Shown: piece by piece, positions 47,395 to 60,157 of the stretch
How the letters are laid out: every line of letters starts with the position of its first letter
Position numbering within the stretch: the stretch's first letter is position 1
From: Melastoma dodecandrum
Taxonomy: Eukaryota > Streptophyta > Magnoliopsida > Myrtales > Melastomataceae
DNA length: 64,000 nt
NCBI GenBank assembly: GCA_029817715.1
Contig: JARUPY010000089.1
Span: 2,741,501-2,805,500 of the forward strand
Reading direction: 5' to 3'
Notes under the pieces: generated by a model
What the model was told of the DNA's origin: nothing
Database searches by the model: none
The model's input: the letters and a program-made list of their open reading frames with translations, nothing else
Made by a program: the position numbers and the translations under genes

Positions 47395-47820
47395 TGGCAT
47401 TTCATCGGGAACTTGAAAATCTAGGGAGGAGGCCGAGCAAATGTAGAACAAATCAGTCGTGGAGACGTGATACGAGTCCTTGACGGGGGACCTAGAGTGG
47501 TGGCTCAAATGGTCTGTCCGGGATCCAGCTCATGACGAGGGCGCTGACGGGGTCAGATTACTTGTGTTTCGAGTTCCGGCAATGGAGAGTTACGCTGACC
47601 TGGGACTGCGTTATCACAGAAGGGTGGGAGGGGATGACGCGTACTGGGTTCACGTGTTGGACAGTCGAGGACGGGACGATAGCGAAGTTCCTTCCGCGAG
47701 TACTTCGATACGTGGCTCATCATGCAGAGGATATGAGGCCGCTGGTTGGATGGGGAGGTACGCGCCTCAAGAGCGACACGCTATGGCAGAGCCAGCCTAT
47801 TATCATTCGCTATGTAAAGA
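47395..47820 (+). pseudogene. WI12 copy 3, type A pseudogene
   Basis: It aligns to copy 1 from its GIASGI segment to the TLWQSQP end. The ATG region is lost. The Arg codon before the KSG segment is TGA, the Trp codon in QMWNK is TAG, and a Leu codon in ETLYE is TGA. About 30 bases covering LALRDTETVEKL are deleted, and small indels shift the frame around 47530, 47640 and 47690. Conserved islands remain (GDLEWWL, CVITEGWEG, TLWQSQP). It sits at the position equivalent to copy 1 in the second duplication unit. Confidence 0.92.
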
Positions 47821-49619
47821 AGGCAAACGGAAGTTTTAAGTTTTACTTGTTGGAGCAAATTGATAATTTCACCTTCTCTTTTGGCATGTTATTCGCTCGC
47901 GAAAGAATTCGTTTCGGCATTTCCATATATAATCTAAGTGTTTACTCATTTAAATCACATTTCTTTTCTAATAATTCTTTAGTCGTATCTTTCCGGTGAG
48001 AGTTCTTCTCAGATTCCCCACTAATATTAATTAGCTCTCTCCAAATCACGGTTACCTAGTTGTTTCTTGAAAAGAAACAAAAATAGAACTCACGACGATG
48101 TCGAAGAAGAGAACGTAAACATTGAATGGTCGGACATCAAAGTTGGCCTTTGTTTGGCAAAATAAAGACTTTATTGGATCGATCTTTGTTTAGTTTGGCG
48201 CTAACAACCTTGCCACTAGAAGCAGAACTTTCTGTGTCCCTTCCACGAAGATAATACATGTGCCTTTTACGTCCTTCTGGATCACAAAGCTGCGAATACG
48301 TCCTACAAATCTCATCTTCGACTTCCGCAATCGAGCTCCAAAATGTGATCCTTCCCTGACCTAAGGTTCGTTCCTCCTAACATGTAATTACCAAACAATG
48401 TGACCTATCGATGTCACAAAACCAAGCGTACGTACACGCATCTAGTAAATGCGGCCGGACACTATAATTGAATTCCCTATCGAGTCAGACGTGCAGAGTG
48501 TGGAACTGATCATTTTATCAAGAGATATCTATTTGTAGTAGGACCGGTTTAATTGCATTTAGCTGGTGCAGTCGGACTCTCTCTGTTTGGTGGTGATGGA
48601 CCAATGGATCTGAGTCGGGAAATTATATGAAAGATGGGGCAAGGAGGAATGTCATCCAATTATTCCTGCACGAGTGGATGCGCCAAAGCTGGATCCAGCT
48701 TCCTGCTGTTAAATGCCGCCACTCGTGCTGTCTCCTTCGAGGCGGGCCAAGAGACGTCGACGATGCACTCGCCACCCCCCATTACCATGCGAGTTATCAT
48801 GAACACTTGTGTGTGTGTCCGCCGACACTTTTACCCGTGAAACTACCATGTTATGCCATAACTCCCATCCTCCCATCCCATATGTATTGATTTGGTTTCC
48901 TAAAAGAACCATTCCTTTATCTCGTAACAAGTTGGTCTGATTTCAAGGATTGTTGTCTGAAAGAGGACAAAGGGGGAGGACAGGCTACACATCAACTTCT
49001 TGTTCAGTTGATTAATCAACAGATTTAGATATCCTAATTGACCTCCACCAGATAACAAAAATTATCAAAAGGGACGACCGGAATGGGGTCAATTCAAATT
49101 CCTCGGCAAACCCGAATGTGCATTGTATTACTTATGATTTGTTTTGGTGTTATGATGTTTCCTTGGCAAGTGTCCAAAGCGATGTGACAAGAGTGTGTGA
49201 GAGGAGGAGGTCCTACGATTTTTTTGACCTCTCGTGGACTGATAAATAACCCGAGAGGCGATGACAACTTAGGGCTCAACTCAATAGTCTTTAAATTCAA
49301 AAGTAGAAGTGCTACAGGAAATCGGTCAAAAGACAATAGATACTAAAGAACAAAATAAAACAAAACAAGAACATCATCAGAATGTTTTAGTATTAGTTTC
49401 TCAATATGTCGGGTCCAAATGACCGACCCCCAAGAAGATCATTAAACTGTAGAAAAATTTTAAAAATAACACAAACCACAAAAAGACGTCCCTTGCCGGA
49501 GGAAAGCATCCTGACCGCTAGATCCTCCACGTCACTAAAGTTTTCTCAATCTTGGCCGTCCATAAGTCCCCATCATTGCCCAAAAGGAGTTGAATAATTT
49601 CGTATCAATAGTTTCTTCC
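47821..49619. other. Spacer of duplication unit 2
   Basis: 47825-48000 matches the flank of copy 1, and 48331-49600 matches 44029-45700. It includes a conserved block at 48630-48790, also seen at 44350-44500, that is GC-richer than its surroundings. No intact gene is recognised. Confidence 0.55.
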
Positions 49620-49627
49620 TATAAATA
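49620..49627 (+). promoter_or_regulatory. TATA box of WI12 copy 4
   Basis: TATAAATA is 96 bases before the chosen ATG. Its position inside a longer open frame is the reason for rejecting the upstream ATG at 49590 as the start. Confidence 0.7.
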
Positions 49628-49715
49628 CCGTCTCGACCACTTCTTGTCAATTCATATTCTCATCGAATTCCAGCCAGATATCATAGCATACCGAACAAGG
49701 GAAGCCGCCATTGCC

Positions 49716-50219
49716 ATGGATTCCAAAACCAATGAGTTTGATTCGCTGAATGGATGGGAGTTTGGGGAGGAAACGGAGGAAATGCGGAAAGAAGCCGTGG
49801 TGCGGACATTATACAAGGCCCTGGCCCTCGGGGACTCGGTCGTGGTCGAGAAGATCATTGCAGAGGACCTTGAGTGGTGGTTCCATGGCCCGCCAGGATG
49901 CCAACACATGATGAGGGTGCTGACGGGGGAGTCCGACATCTCCGAGTTCGAGTTCCGTCCCCGGAGAGTGACACCGATAGGGGACTGCGTGATCGCTGAA
50001 GGGTGGGAAGGGGATACGTCGTACTGGGTTCACGTGTGGACGGTCAAGGACGGGGTGATCGTTCAGTTCCGGGAGTACTTCAATACTTGTCTCACCGTAA
50101 GGGACATGAGGCCGCCTCTCAGGTGGGCAGAGGCAAGGCAAGCGAGCAGCACGCTGTGGCAGAGCCAGCCGAGGAACCTCTCTGATCAGTCCCTACCAGG
50201 GCTGCTTCTCGCAATATAA
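49716..50219 (+). CDS. WI12: WI12 (wound-induced protein) copy 4, type B
   Basis: This single-exon gene encodes 167 aa and starts MDSKTNEFDSLNGWEFGEE. The frame is open upstream to 49590, but that segment contains the TATA box and matches the copy 2 promoter, so it is not coding. Domain landmarks match copy 2 nearly throughout. Differences include KALALGDSVVVEKII, SEFEFRPRR, and Cys in place of Trp in FNTCLTVRDM, where copies 1 and 2 have FDTW/FNTW. The aromatic residue at that site is otherwise conserved in this cluster, so the change may alter the NTF2-fold pocket. It ends LPGLLLAI. It lies tail-to-tail with the ligase gene. Confidence 0.94.
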   Translation: MDSKTNEFDSLNGWEFGEETEEMRKEAVVRTLYKALALGDSVVVEKIIAEDLEWWFHGPPGCQHMMRVLTGESDISEFEFRPRRVTPIGDCVIAEGWEGDTSYWVHVWTVKDGVIVQFREYFNTCLTVRDMRPPLRWAEARQASSTLWQSQPRNLSDQSLPGLLLAI

Positions 50220-51046
50220 ATGTACATATTGTATGCACGCCATGATCGGAAAAGAGACGAGACAACAAACGTTCTAGCGTTTGCGCGATTTGTTAATTGT
50301 GTAGCATGAATCAAAAGAGGGGAAGAAGCCCTCAGCTTTCCAGTTTCATTCAATGTTTACACGATGACATCCTCAATTGAAGTTCGTAATGTTTCATGGA
50401 CAATTTTGGTCTGACTCCAATGGATCGACAAAGGCATCGGAGGCAACCCAACAATGCTTGCAGGGTGCCCATTAATTGTCTGGACGTGTCCTTCATCCAT
50501 ACAACAGAAAATGGGTACAAAAATAATTCGGGATTCATTCATGGGATTTAATTTGTTTTGCATATATATAATATGGGTACATGCTCATAAGTTCTATACA
50601 GTCTAAATTAATGTGCCATTCCTACTTGCCTCTTGTGATCACCTGCAACTTATCGACATACAAATACGTGGTTACCATCACTTAGTGATTTTATTGGGCT
50701 TGAAGACAAGTCAAATGTAAGGACAAAGTGTTGCTTGGCGACGACCTAATTCCAGAGGGGACCCCCTGCCCTTTCCTTCAATATCGATAATATCGGACCA
50801 ACTTATCACACAAATCTCGAATAGTAGACTGACACCTGGCCACACCAAACAGTTCAACCGACGAGTCTTAACTTGACTCAATATGTTGATTCTTGCTAGC
50901 ATGGTTACGAGGAAATAGGGTCAACAGAGAAAGAGATGTTCAAAGAGACGTAATAAACCCGTGAAGGAAAAAACCAAAGTAGTAGCAGGGTTTGGAAAAC
51001 CAGTCCGTAGCTGATGTTGGAGCCAAATCGCGAGTTCATCAAGAGA
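50220..51046. other. Spacer between WI12 copy 4 and the ligase gene
   Basis: The left part is duplicated 3' flank of copy 4 (to about 50900); the right part is the 3' UTR of the minus-strand ligase gene. Confidence 0.5.
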
Positions 51047-54000
51047 TCACCATTGCTGAATACTCTCTGATGCCAGATCAAGCAGTGTCCGGAAGAACTG
51101 GTGGGGGTACATGGGAGGATTCTCGGCCAATGCCTGAGAAAGCCAAGAAAACCAGTTATGAGAATGTGCAACGATGAATGAGCCCCGTGCATAGCTGTGG
51201 AAGGCTCGGATGGGTGCGAGTAGCATATCCCGAAATACAATTACCTGATGAATGAGAACCGTCGACGGAGTCATCCCCGGCACGGTGTTTACCTCTATGA
51301 TTAAAACCTGCATACATTAACCGATACGTTGTAACCAAGGAGAAGCTAAGCAAGAGAGAGAATGGCTCGAGGGAGGATTATTAAAACATAATGCCGTGCA
51401 AGTACCTCCCCACTGTCCACATTAACGAATGCATCTATGCGTGAGAATCCTTCCAACTGCAAAGTGTTTGCAATAAGCTCGATGCGTTCTTTACATTTCT
51501 CCAGTGCCTCATAGCTGATTCGATATAGATAAGAAAAAGGAAGTCCCGTGATTAGTTCGATAAACAGACAAATCAACAAATACGGAAGGGCATGCCACCA
51601 TTGATAGTGCATACTAATGGAGTAGAGCACTGTAAAATGTACAAATCCAGAATATGCAAAAGGTCGCAACTCAAATCATTGCGACACAAGCGCTATGTTT
51701 AGTTGTGCCGGACAAACCTCATGATTGAAAGCGGTGGTGGAGTCAAATTGATGCCAGTTCCACCTGCCAAATAAAATGACAGAAGAAAGTTTATAAACAA
51801 AACAAAAAACCAAGGATAGTCCAGAAATTGAAATGTTCCTCAAGCGAAAGGCAAAGATTCGCGGGCTGAGGACTAGTATCATAAGAAGAAATTTGTTCCC
51901 ATGGATTACTTCCCTTTATCAACACTTTGATCAATTATCCAGGAATAAAGCACTATATTTTCAGAGACCAAAGATTCTATATTCAATTCTTATGCTGTGG
52001 ATTGTTCATAATTACCTTGGAACTTTTCCTCAAGTGAGAGGATATCTCCGGATTCCTTGACAGTCACACTGGGACTTAGTGAACGCATTGACCCTTTCTT
52101 TCCAATCACCCCAACAGTAATTTCTACCCAGCGGCTACGACCATCCCACATGAGAGGTGACGCATTTTCTTGGGAGGTTTTAGTTGAAAAAGTAATATCG
52201 TCGGTCTCGATGAATGGTTCAAAAATTAAGGATTCCGGAGGAGGGTTTGGCATCTCAATCATTCCATGAGGCTGCGAACATCGGTCAACAAGAGAAAATC
52301 AAAACCCATAATGTTTGTTTATGATGTTTCATTGAAAACCTGTTTGAATGAAGAGTTTTTCATATGATCCCACCTTCGAAAAACTATTGGGAGGAATGCG
52401 TAGAAGACCTTCTTCAAGAGCTTTTATGTAAACCTGGAGATCCTCCATGCACCTGCCAAAAAAGGATAGAATAAACAAACTTGAAGTTCCGATCAACATG
52501 GATATGTTGCAGCTAATAGCAGAAAGGAATCGGTGACATCTGAATTTACCGCAATCTGGCAACACCTGTAGAGCATCCATCCCTGGCTGGCTTGATGCAA
52601 ATGCTTTCACACTGGAGTTTTGTGGTTACTTCTTTCCAGATTTCAAGTGATGGCCTCTCCAACAGATCCTTTTTCTTCCACACATATTTCTTTATGGTAA
52701 GAACTCCCAAATTCGATAACTGCCAAGATGTTCCATATTGTCAAGCATTCTCCACATTGTACGGGATAATCGCAAAGAAATAAGATGTTTACATGTAGAT
52801 CACAAACATACATTTTCGAGGGCAAGAGAGGTAGCAACTTTGTCCATACAAGTCCTTGAAGCCAAAACTCCAGGGCCTACAGAAAAAAATAGATGTTAAA
52901 GCGAGAAAAATAAATCCAAAAACAAAGTGCTATTCGTTTAGCACCTGTATGTGGAACTCCTTGTTCTTCTAGCAATGATTGCAATGTACCATCTTCACCA
53001 ATTCCTCCATGCACTATAAACAATATAAAGTATATCAAGGAAATACAGAGAACTGGTGCCTCAAAAAAACCAGAGAGAAATGAAGTTCAAACTTGCTGGC
53101 CTAACATTACCAAAGTAAAAAATCAATAAATTTGTTCATCTTTGTGTAGGAATTAAATGTAATGAGCCAAAATTGTAATGTTAGAACACCAACTGTGAAG
53201 CCTTCCCCTTAAGAAAACAGAGGTCTGAAAAACACCAGTTGGTAAATGTCTATAGATGAAGTGAATCAATGAAAGTAGAACCTGCAATAAAGACCGTGGC
53301 TTGGAGTTCTTTAGCGTGTGTTACCCATTGCTCCAGCGAATATTTGACAGGAAATTCATCCTCAATATCAAATCCCGAAAAAAAGCTTTGTTTTCTCAGA
53401 CCTTCCATGAGGTCATGCATTACTTGATTACGGAGATGAGATGTCAAAGCTGCACGGGATGGCTCCATAGCCTCAACACATGCATCTAAAACTTCTTCTG
53501 TGGTGTGTCTGAGTACGAGAGAGTAACTAGGAAAAATTGAGAAAACAAAAGGTCAATATCATGCCAAGATCTCACATAGCAAGCAGCAACACTAATAAAC
53601 CTCTGACAAGCAAGAAGTATCCAATAACGTGCTGAGTTCAAATCCACATTATGATGCCCATTATAGACAATATATACTCACGGAAGTGTCCACACTTCCC
53701 AGGATCTCAAACTCCGATCCTTTTTATCTGCAGCATTTGTTGATGAATCATCATGTGCAGGAGAAAGCAGGCATGGGATCACTTCAAGCTGTGACCCCGA
53801 ATTCACAAGGAATAGTCAAAATAGAGATTCTAATCCAAAGGCATTGTCATGAATAATTTGAGACAAGGAGTCTTACATCATCAAATGTTTGCAGATTGAG
53901 CCAAACATTTGTACCGCTCATCAGGGACACTTGTCTTTCTGATGTGTTTCCTCCTAATATGACGAAGACCTTGCGAGTTGCTTCATCTTTCTTAGAAGGT

Positions 54001-57000
54001 GCAGCATTTAGTGATGAGGATTGTGATACGGACGAATGACTGGATACATTGTTGTGAGAGAAAAGACGTGGAAACCTCAAACAAGCATGGTGGATAATGC
54101 TTTTGAGGACATTTGAATGAGAAAATCCCACCTATGAAGGTAATCATAGTTACATCCAGAATTCACACTAATCATATCACTTTAGAGCTAACAAGAGAAT
54201 CATTCCAAGCTTGGACATTATTTTAAAATTTTCAATGCAATAAGTCTAGCCAGGTCACTGTGGTAAAAAGCAATGAATGAGAGGCACCTTTGACGCCTGC
54301 TGAAACAGGAAGCTAGTCTGTTCCATCCCACTAATCTGTTCAATTGTCAGAAGCCACGTCAGCCTAATCTAGAAATCCAGTCTCCAGTGACAAAGCAGGA
54401 TGCACTCACTATCTTACCAGATTTATGTCTGTGAAAACTATTGTACCATAGTCAGTCTGTCCAAATGCACCTTTCGAAGATGAGAGGCTCTTTGAAGGCA
54501 AAAACCATCCATCTATCCTGGCAAAATCTTGCAACCCCAGCTTCTTGAAAAGCACTGAAGCTCCTGTGCGAATATGTTCGATTACATCTACTGGGAAACG
54601 AGGTGGAGTGTGGTAAGCAACCTGTTATGAATATCTGGTGTAAATTGAAATCGCTTATAACAGAGAAATAAAATAGCCTTCAGTTGTACAGCATCACTAT
54701 TTGAAAGCTCTTCAACATCAGTAACTCATGTAAGACAAATAAATAGCTTCTTTAACTGAATGGACAAGGGGAGAAATTGCTTTCTTAAAAGTTAACGTCA
54801 CCTGCTGGGTCGGGAGATACTTTCTGCGATAGTTGAATATGGCATCCTTCTCCCTCACATCAATACTTCCTTGAAATTGTAGCTCCACCTAGAATAAGAT
54901 GAAAAAACATAACGTGATTATAATTATAATCTCTATTCGAAGATCACACCAGTTGGGAGAATGGGAGCTAATAGAAACTTTGTTTCACATGTACCTCAGT
55001 TGGCAAAAGTGCAACTGGATGGCTATCAGATCCACATCCCACATCAACAACTATAGTTGTGAATTCACTTCCACCTTCCAGAAAGATCTCAACAAGGACC
55101 TTATCATCAATTCCCTGCAATAATTTACAGGGAAGACTTGAATTATTCTTCCTGAGATGACCAGATCTGAAAAGATAAATCATCAAAGCAATATACTTGT
55201 AAACATTAAAACTTGCATATCTCATTCTCTATAACATGGATAATAAGTGACAAATAGACTCCGAAAATATTCACAAAGCATTTCTCTCACATGTGGCTGT
55301 CCAACCCACCAAGGCAATAAAATAATGCAAGTGCAATGCTCCCCAAAATTGCCAAACAAGCGAGGTGCCAAGAAGAGGACTCTATCACCTTTTGTTTCCC
55401 TCCGGACTATGTGATAGATCTTTTACACCAGGAAATTCCGACTACGGCTCCTAATGATGTTTCTGGATTTTTGAATCGTGTGACCCAAACACTTGGCCAT
55501 CTATGGCTTAATTACGCAATCCTCTTTCTACCAAAAAGAAAATGCTCCCCAAAAGAATACCTCAGAGATGATCCCAGAGGCCTTTTCTATAGAATCTTCA
55601 ACTCCATATGCAACTGTGACACCAATGCTTGATCCTGCTCTGGCTGGTTTCACCTGTTAAGAGCAATTATTCAATTAGATGCCGCAGTCCATCAAATTAT
55701 TTCCTCAATAACAATCAGCAACAAAGGAACTTTGCCATACCACAACTTTTCCAGAGACTGGATCAAGCCGATTACTAATAAACCACTCATTCATTGCATC
55801 TTTGTTCACTTCATTTCTCTGCATATATCTCACAGGTTACGAGTTACAAAGCATAAGATGACCTTTATAACAATTTGCAGATTTAAAATGCAGCGGGAAT
55901 TTTTCCCCAGTCCACAAACTTCTCCCAGTAAAGAAATACGAATAGATTGCATTAGTTTACATGTTAACACGGGAAAATGCATGTCAGGTCGAAGGAAGGT
56001 GAACATCTTCTAGTCGCAGAAAAGAAACAGTCAAGAGAAAGATTAGTACCTGAACTAGAAAACTTGGCACAGTCACAAAGTCCAACTTATTGAGCGCCAA
56101 GGAGGCATGGTACTGCAAATATTTGTTCGAGAATGAATAGGTATATAAGATGATGTAGTAGCTGAACAAATTACGGATAAGGCTATGCAACAAGTGCTAG
56201 AAAAATAAAAGTTGGCAATTAATGACCCCAGCAGTACTTCTACAAAATTTCATATAGTTTTCGTTGAAGCACTCAAACTTGGCTGCATTATATGCCTAGT
56301 ATAATCAGCCATAACAGATTCAGTAATGCACCAACAAATAAATTTCTAAAGCGAAAACCAAAACATGAAATATTCCTCCTATGGCATTCCAAGCATAGCT
56401 AATAATTGAAGAACCTTGGAAACTTGAACAGACAGGGGAACAGAAGAAAAGATTACCTTATCAAATGCATTTCGGCATTCAGATGATCCGGTCCCGACAA
56501 ATGGGACATTATGCTTCTCCAGAAGTTCCTAGAGGAACAGGATATTCGGGCATTTAAGAACATGCAAATAAAGAAAACTTCACGGATTCTGATAGTGTTC
56601 ATGAAAAAGAAGGATGAACTATCCAAGTAACTTATGGGTTCTTCAGAAAAGAGGCAACCTAAGAAATTATCAGATTTCTGTCTCTGAATGGCAGCCCAGA
56701 AATGGAAGGCCATTATTAATCCAACATATAAACTTTTGGGTCCAATTCATTAGCGCTTCCCTTGATCTCATTATAAAGAACAAAACACACCTGGATCCCA
56801 CCATCTTCACCAAACTGGCCATGAATAACAGGGAAAACAATGTCTACATTTGCCGCCAAATGTTCTGCAAAGTCAGAGAGGGAGTTGAAGCCTTGAGCAA
56901 GGCTGCAGAGACAAACAATGCATAGTCTTAGTATTCGGAGAGACCCTGATGGAAAAGAGGCAGAAAATTCAGGTCAATTACCTTTCAAGTTTGAAATCAA

Positions 57001-57835
57001 AGTCCGCGGGAGTATTTGAATAAACCTAGTAATTGGAATCACATTAGTACAAATCTACAAAATTATCCATTTCAAGAGAACAAGGGCATCAAGTTTCCAC
57101 AAAGTATTCCTATGCATGTACGTTCCAACAAGTTTACTGATCGACAAACCGTCGATGCTCCAACAAATGGTACTATCTACAGATGTCCACCGACAATCTT
57201 AGAAGAAAGGTAACGCGAATTGAAAGGTAACATATGCGGCATTCACAAATTAAGGGGGATGGACGAAGCAAACCTGAGCAGATGATATAGCATAGGCGTT
57301 CATGTCGCAGTCGATGTAGAAGCAACTTACGCGCATATCCTCTCCCTGATTTGAACAAGGAAACGAAGTCTCCAGGGTCAAAACTTTTGAACTTCATTAA
57401 CCAAGCAATAACGACTGCATAAGGCAATATTATTTAACTCTCTAGCTCTGAACTCCTATGATCAAACATCAAGCTACCAAGATCAACCACCTCTCGAGAA
57501 ACCATAAAGATCACCTGGATGTGATCGAGAACCGATCTCGCAGAGTTCAGCGATATCCCCCGCTCAGCAGAGGGACCTCCGCACACGAGCCCCACCCTAA
57601 GTGGCCTCCCGCCGCCCACATCGTGACCAAGGACAGCCGTCCTCTCCTCCGTCGCGGCCACCGCCGCGGAACCCAACTCCGCACGTGCAGAACGCATGGC
57701 CCATCGGGCGAGCCTCCAATCACCCTCCGCCCGTCTCCAGGACACCAACTTCGGCGCCTCGACAGCACGGAATCGCCGCCCGTCCACGGAGACAGCTCTG
57801 GCCGGCGAGATAGAAGAAAGGCGGGAAGACGCCAT
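51047..57835 (-). CDS. DDL: Plastid-type D-alanine-D-alanine ligase, two fused ligase units
   Basis: Twenty-four exons (- strand): 57515-57835, 57274-57345, 56982-57025, 56791-56902, 56457-56528, 56050-56112, 55741-55818, 55561-55653, 54995-55114, 54802-54888, 54418-54621, 54288-54335, 53877-54131, 53682-53788, 53282-53526, 52945-53013, 52812-52876, 52550-52719, 52374-52452, 52016-52271, 51718-51763, 51406-51514, 51245-51307, 51047-51133. All phases close, giving 954 aa. Residues 1-65 are rich in Ser/Arg/Ala, like a plastid transit peptide. Unit 1 begins PLRVGLVCGGPSAERG and has HGQFGEDGG and KPARAGSSIGV. Unit 2 begins VFVILGGNTSERQVSLMSG and has VHGGIGEDGT, KPARDGCSTGV and IIEVNTVPGMTPST. 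These are D-Ala-D-Ala ligase and ATP-grasp signatures. The plant gene (At3g08840 type) is tied to plastid peptidoglycan-like synthesis; the enzyme should join two D-Ala using ATP. Confidence 0.93.
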
Positions 57836-60032
57836 CGAAGAGAGAAACGGGAGTCAGCGTCGATGGTTGGGTGGAAGAGAGCGTGACACTGATCCAAGTC
57901 GACCGCCATCTTTATGCAAGCAAAAGCAGTTGTCTGTTTTCTCCGGGTCAATTGAAAATGTTTTCTTTCTGCCGGGACGGCAATCGGGAAATGACGTCGG
58001 ACGGCCGGATTACTAATGTGTTGTTGGACGTTGTCTTTGTCCGTTGTTGGCCTTTTTTGTCTTTTTCTACGCTCCTTAAATTTGTTTATTCCGTTTCAAA
58101 TAATCAGAAAAACTACGGGCCGGCTGAACAGAGAGATAAACAGATATGTCATTGGTAGATTAGAAAGGAATCTTTTAATAAAGGGCAGATTGGTTGCTGT
58201 GGCGTCACCATCTCCAAAATTGTTATATTATAAAGTAGAACAAAAGTATGGACTAATCAAAACCATCATCATAACCCCAAGCGAGGGAGGAAAGTGAGGA
58301 ACTGCAATGTTTCTGGTGTAGTTGCCTGCTGAATTTGCAGTAGGTACTCCTAAATCATTGTCTGATACTTCTACCTCAATGTCCTAAGGAATTCCCAGAA
58401 ACTTGGTTTTAAATATAGAAGCCTCGTTTAATGCATTGCTAATAAGAGATTGGTTGCACAAAGTTGCGCAATCCGTCTACTTTATATGGCGAATTGATTA
58501 TGATGACAGATCATAAGATTGAGGGAGTTAAAGCAGAGCGTCCTCGAGAAAAATCTTCTCAAGTGTTGTTGCGACTTGACTCTGCATCACCGATACAAGG
58601 TGGAGATCCTACTGTTGGTCCTCTGGGGGGGGAGCCTTCTGGAAAAAATTTAATTACATCATCGACCGCGGCGAGGACCGATGTGACCCCTCTTGGCTGG
58701 GAGTCTGATATGTCCCAAAGTAACCAAGAGACGGATGAGATCCTCAAACCCAGTTCGAGAAAGACCCGTTGCTGCAAGGAGAGCATAAGGGAAGTGATGA
58801 AGTGAAAGCAGCGGATAATGTTAAGCTAGGAGATTATAGAAGTGATCGATGGTGATCAGAAAGCCCCAATGGATCCGAGTTGGGCCCGAAACCTTGATAA
58901 AATCCGATCTCCAAAGGCTTAGAAGAAAAGCTCAAAAAGACAAGACAACCCATCGCTTTTTACAGGAAGCCCACCAGCCATAGGAGTATGCCACTTGTGT
59001 GGTGGATTTGTTCTGGTGATTTAGTTGGAGTTCTCATTGATTAGTGTTGCTGGAGATTTCCCTCGCGTGAGCAGCGAGTTATATGGCCACTTTGTGTAGG
59101 TTCAGGCTCACCCCCCATAATTAAAATGAAAATGACTTACTTTCTCTTTCGTTTTCGGGACCAAATGTGTACGTAGTGGACTTAAAGGAGATATTAGGGT
59201 TAGAATATTGTGTCATTGTTCCCATTTGCTGATGATGGGGGTGGACAAAAGACTACTCGCATGATAATCATCATATCGAACTTCAACATGATTTGACGAA
59301 TCAACACAAACGGAGTAGGCAGCAAGAATCCTTCGTTGATTGTTTTCCTATGCGACTTGTTGAACATGAACCATACTAAATTCAAGAACAACGTTAAATT
59401 AAATTTCAAACATGATGGGATTTTTCTTTCAATCGTGTGCAAGTCTGTTAAAGAAACCCAAAAGACTCTCTATATGTATCAAAATAATAGCTCATGAACT
59501 TCGATTCAATTATATGACTATTACAACATTCGGTGGGGGATATCATGTGCATTTAATAGGAAGCATCTACTACCCATGTGATCAGCATACCTCGGAGATC
59601 GAAACAACCGTATCAAACATTATTATTTTATTTTGTGATTGCTATTTCCAAAGGACAAGTCTCCTTCTTGAGAAATGTCGATAGCAGCAACCTTTCTCGA
59701 TCCTCCCTTATTCTTATGTTTACTAACCTGTCTTGCTTGTAAAAATGAATTAGAAAGGAATAAAGTGAAGAAAGAAAAAAAATGAGCATATTCTATTCGT
59801 TTCGTGTTTCTTTTTATCTTCCCCTTTTGGCTAACACACAAAAACGTCTGGCAAGTAAAAATTCTGAAAAAAGATTTTTGTCCTGGTCTAAATTTCTCAA
59901 ATCATGTTCCATCCCATGTCAAAACATATAGATGTGAGTTATCATAATTATTTCAGCAACGCTCCGTTTGTCTGCCGTCGTTTCCGATGAGACGGACCGG
60001 CCACCAAACACCCCCGAGCTTCTTGGTACTAG
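57836..60032. other. Intergenic, with one copy of a direct repeat
   Basis: The left part is the ligase promoter. An open frame at 58464-58805 (+) has no recognised domain. The segment 58890-59470 is similar to 61740-62450. No gene is recognised. Confidence 0.45.
58890..59470 (+). repeat. Direct repeat, copy 1 (partner at 61740-62450)
   Basis: Shared segments include TAAAATCC...TAGAAGAAAAG.TCAAA.GACAAGAC, and GACCAAATGTGTACGTAGTG at 59158-59178 and 62145-62165. GTGGACAAAAGACTA and TTCAAGAACA...TGATGGGATTT also match. The order is preserved over about 600-700 bases with many substitutions and indels. Confidence 0.7.
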
Positions 60033-60039
60033 TATAAAA
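60033..60039 (+). promoter_or_regulatory. TATA box of the MIR164 transcript
   Basis: TATAAAA, about 145 bases upstream of the mature miRNA and followed by a CT-rich initiator-like stretch and TTCTTCTTC/CTCCTCCTC leader. The spacing suits a pri-miRNA start near 60065. Confidence 0.6.
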
Positions 60040-60157
60040 AGAGAGCCCCCTCCCTCTTTCTTAAACATCTCAACTCCTCATTTCTCAAATCTTCTTCTTC
60101 TTCATCCTCCTCCTCCTCCTCCTCTTCTCCTTCCTCTTGGTTATTTTGGGATGGGAA

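Larger units (their letters stand above)
48331..50620 (+). repeat. Duplicated block, unit 2 part (matches 44029-46720)
   Basis: This is the partner of the unit 1 block. Homology continues at 50690-50900, stopping about where the next type A copy would begin and shortly before the 3' end of the ligase gene. Confidence 0.85.

Noticed and set aside
53630..53660. tRNA T-loop-like sequence (GAGTTCAAATCCAC)
   Set aside because: No acceptor stem, D-loop or anticodon arm at the right distances; it lies in a ligase-gene intron.
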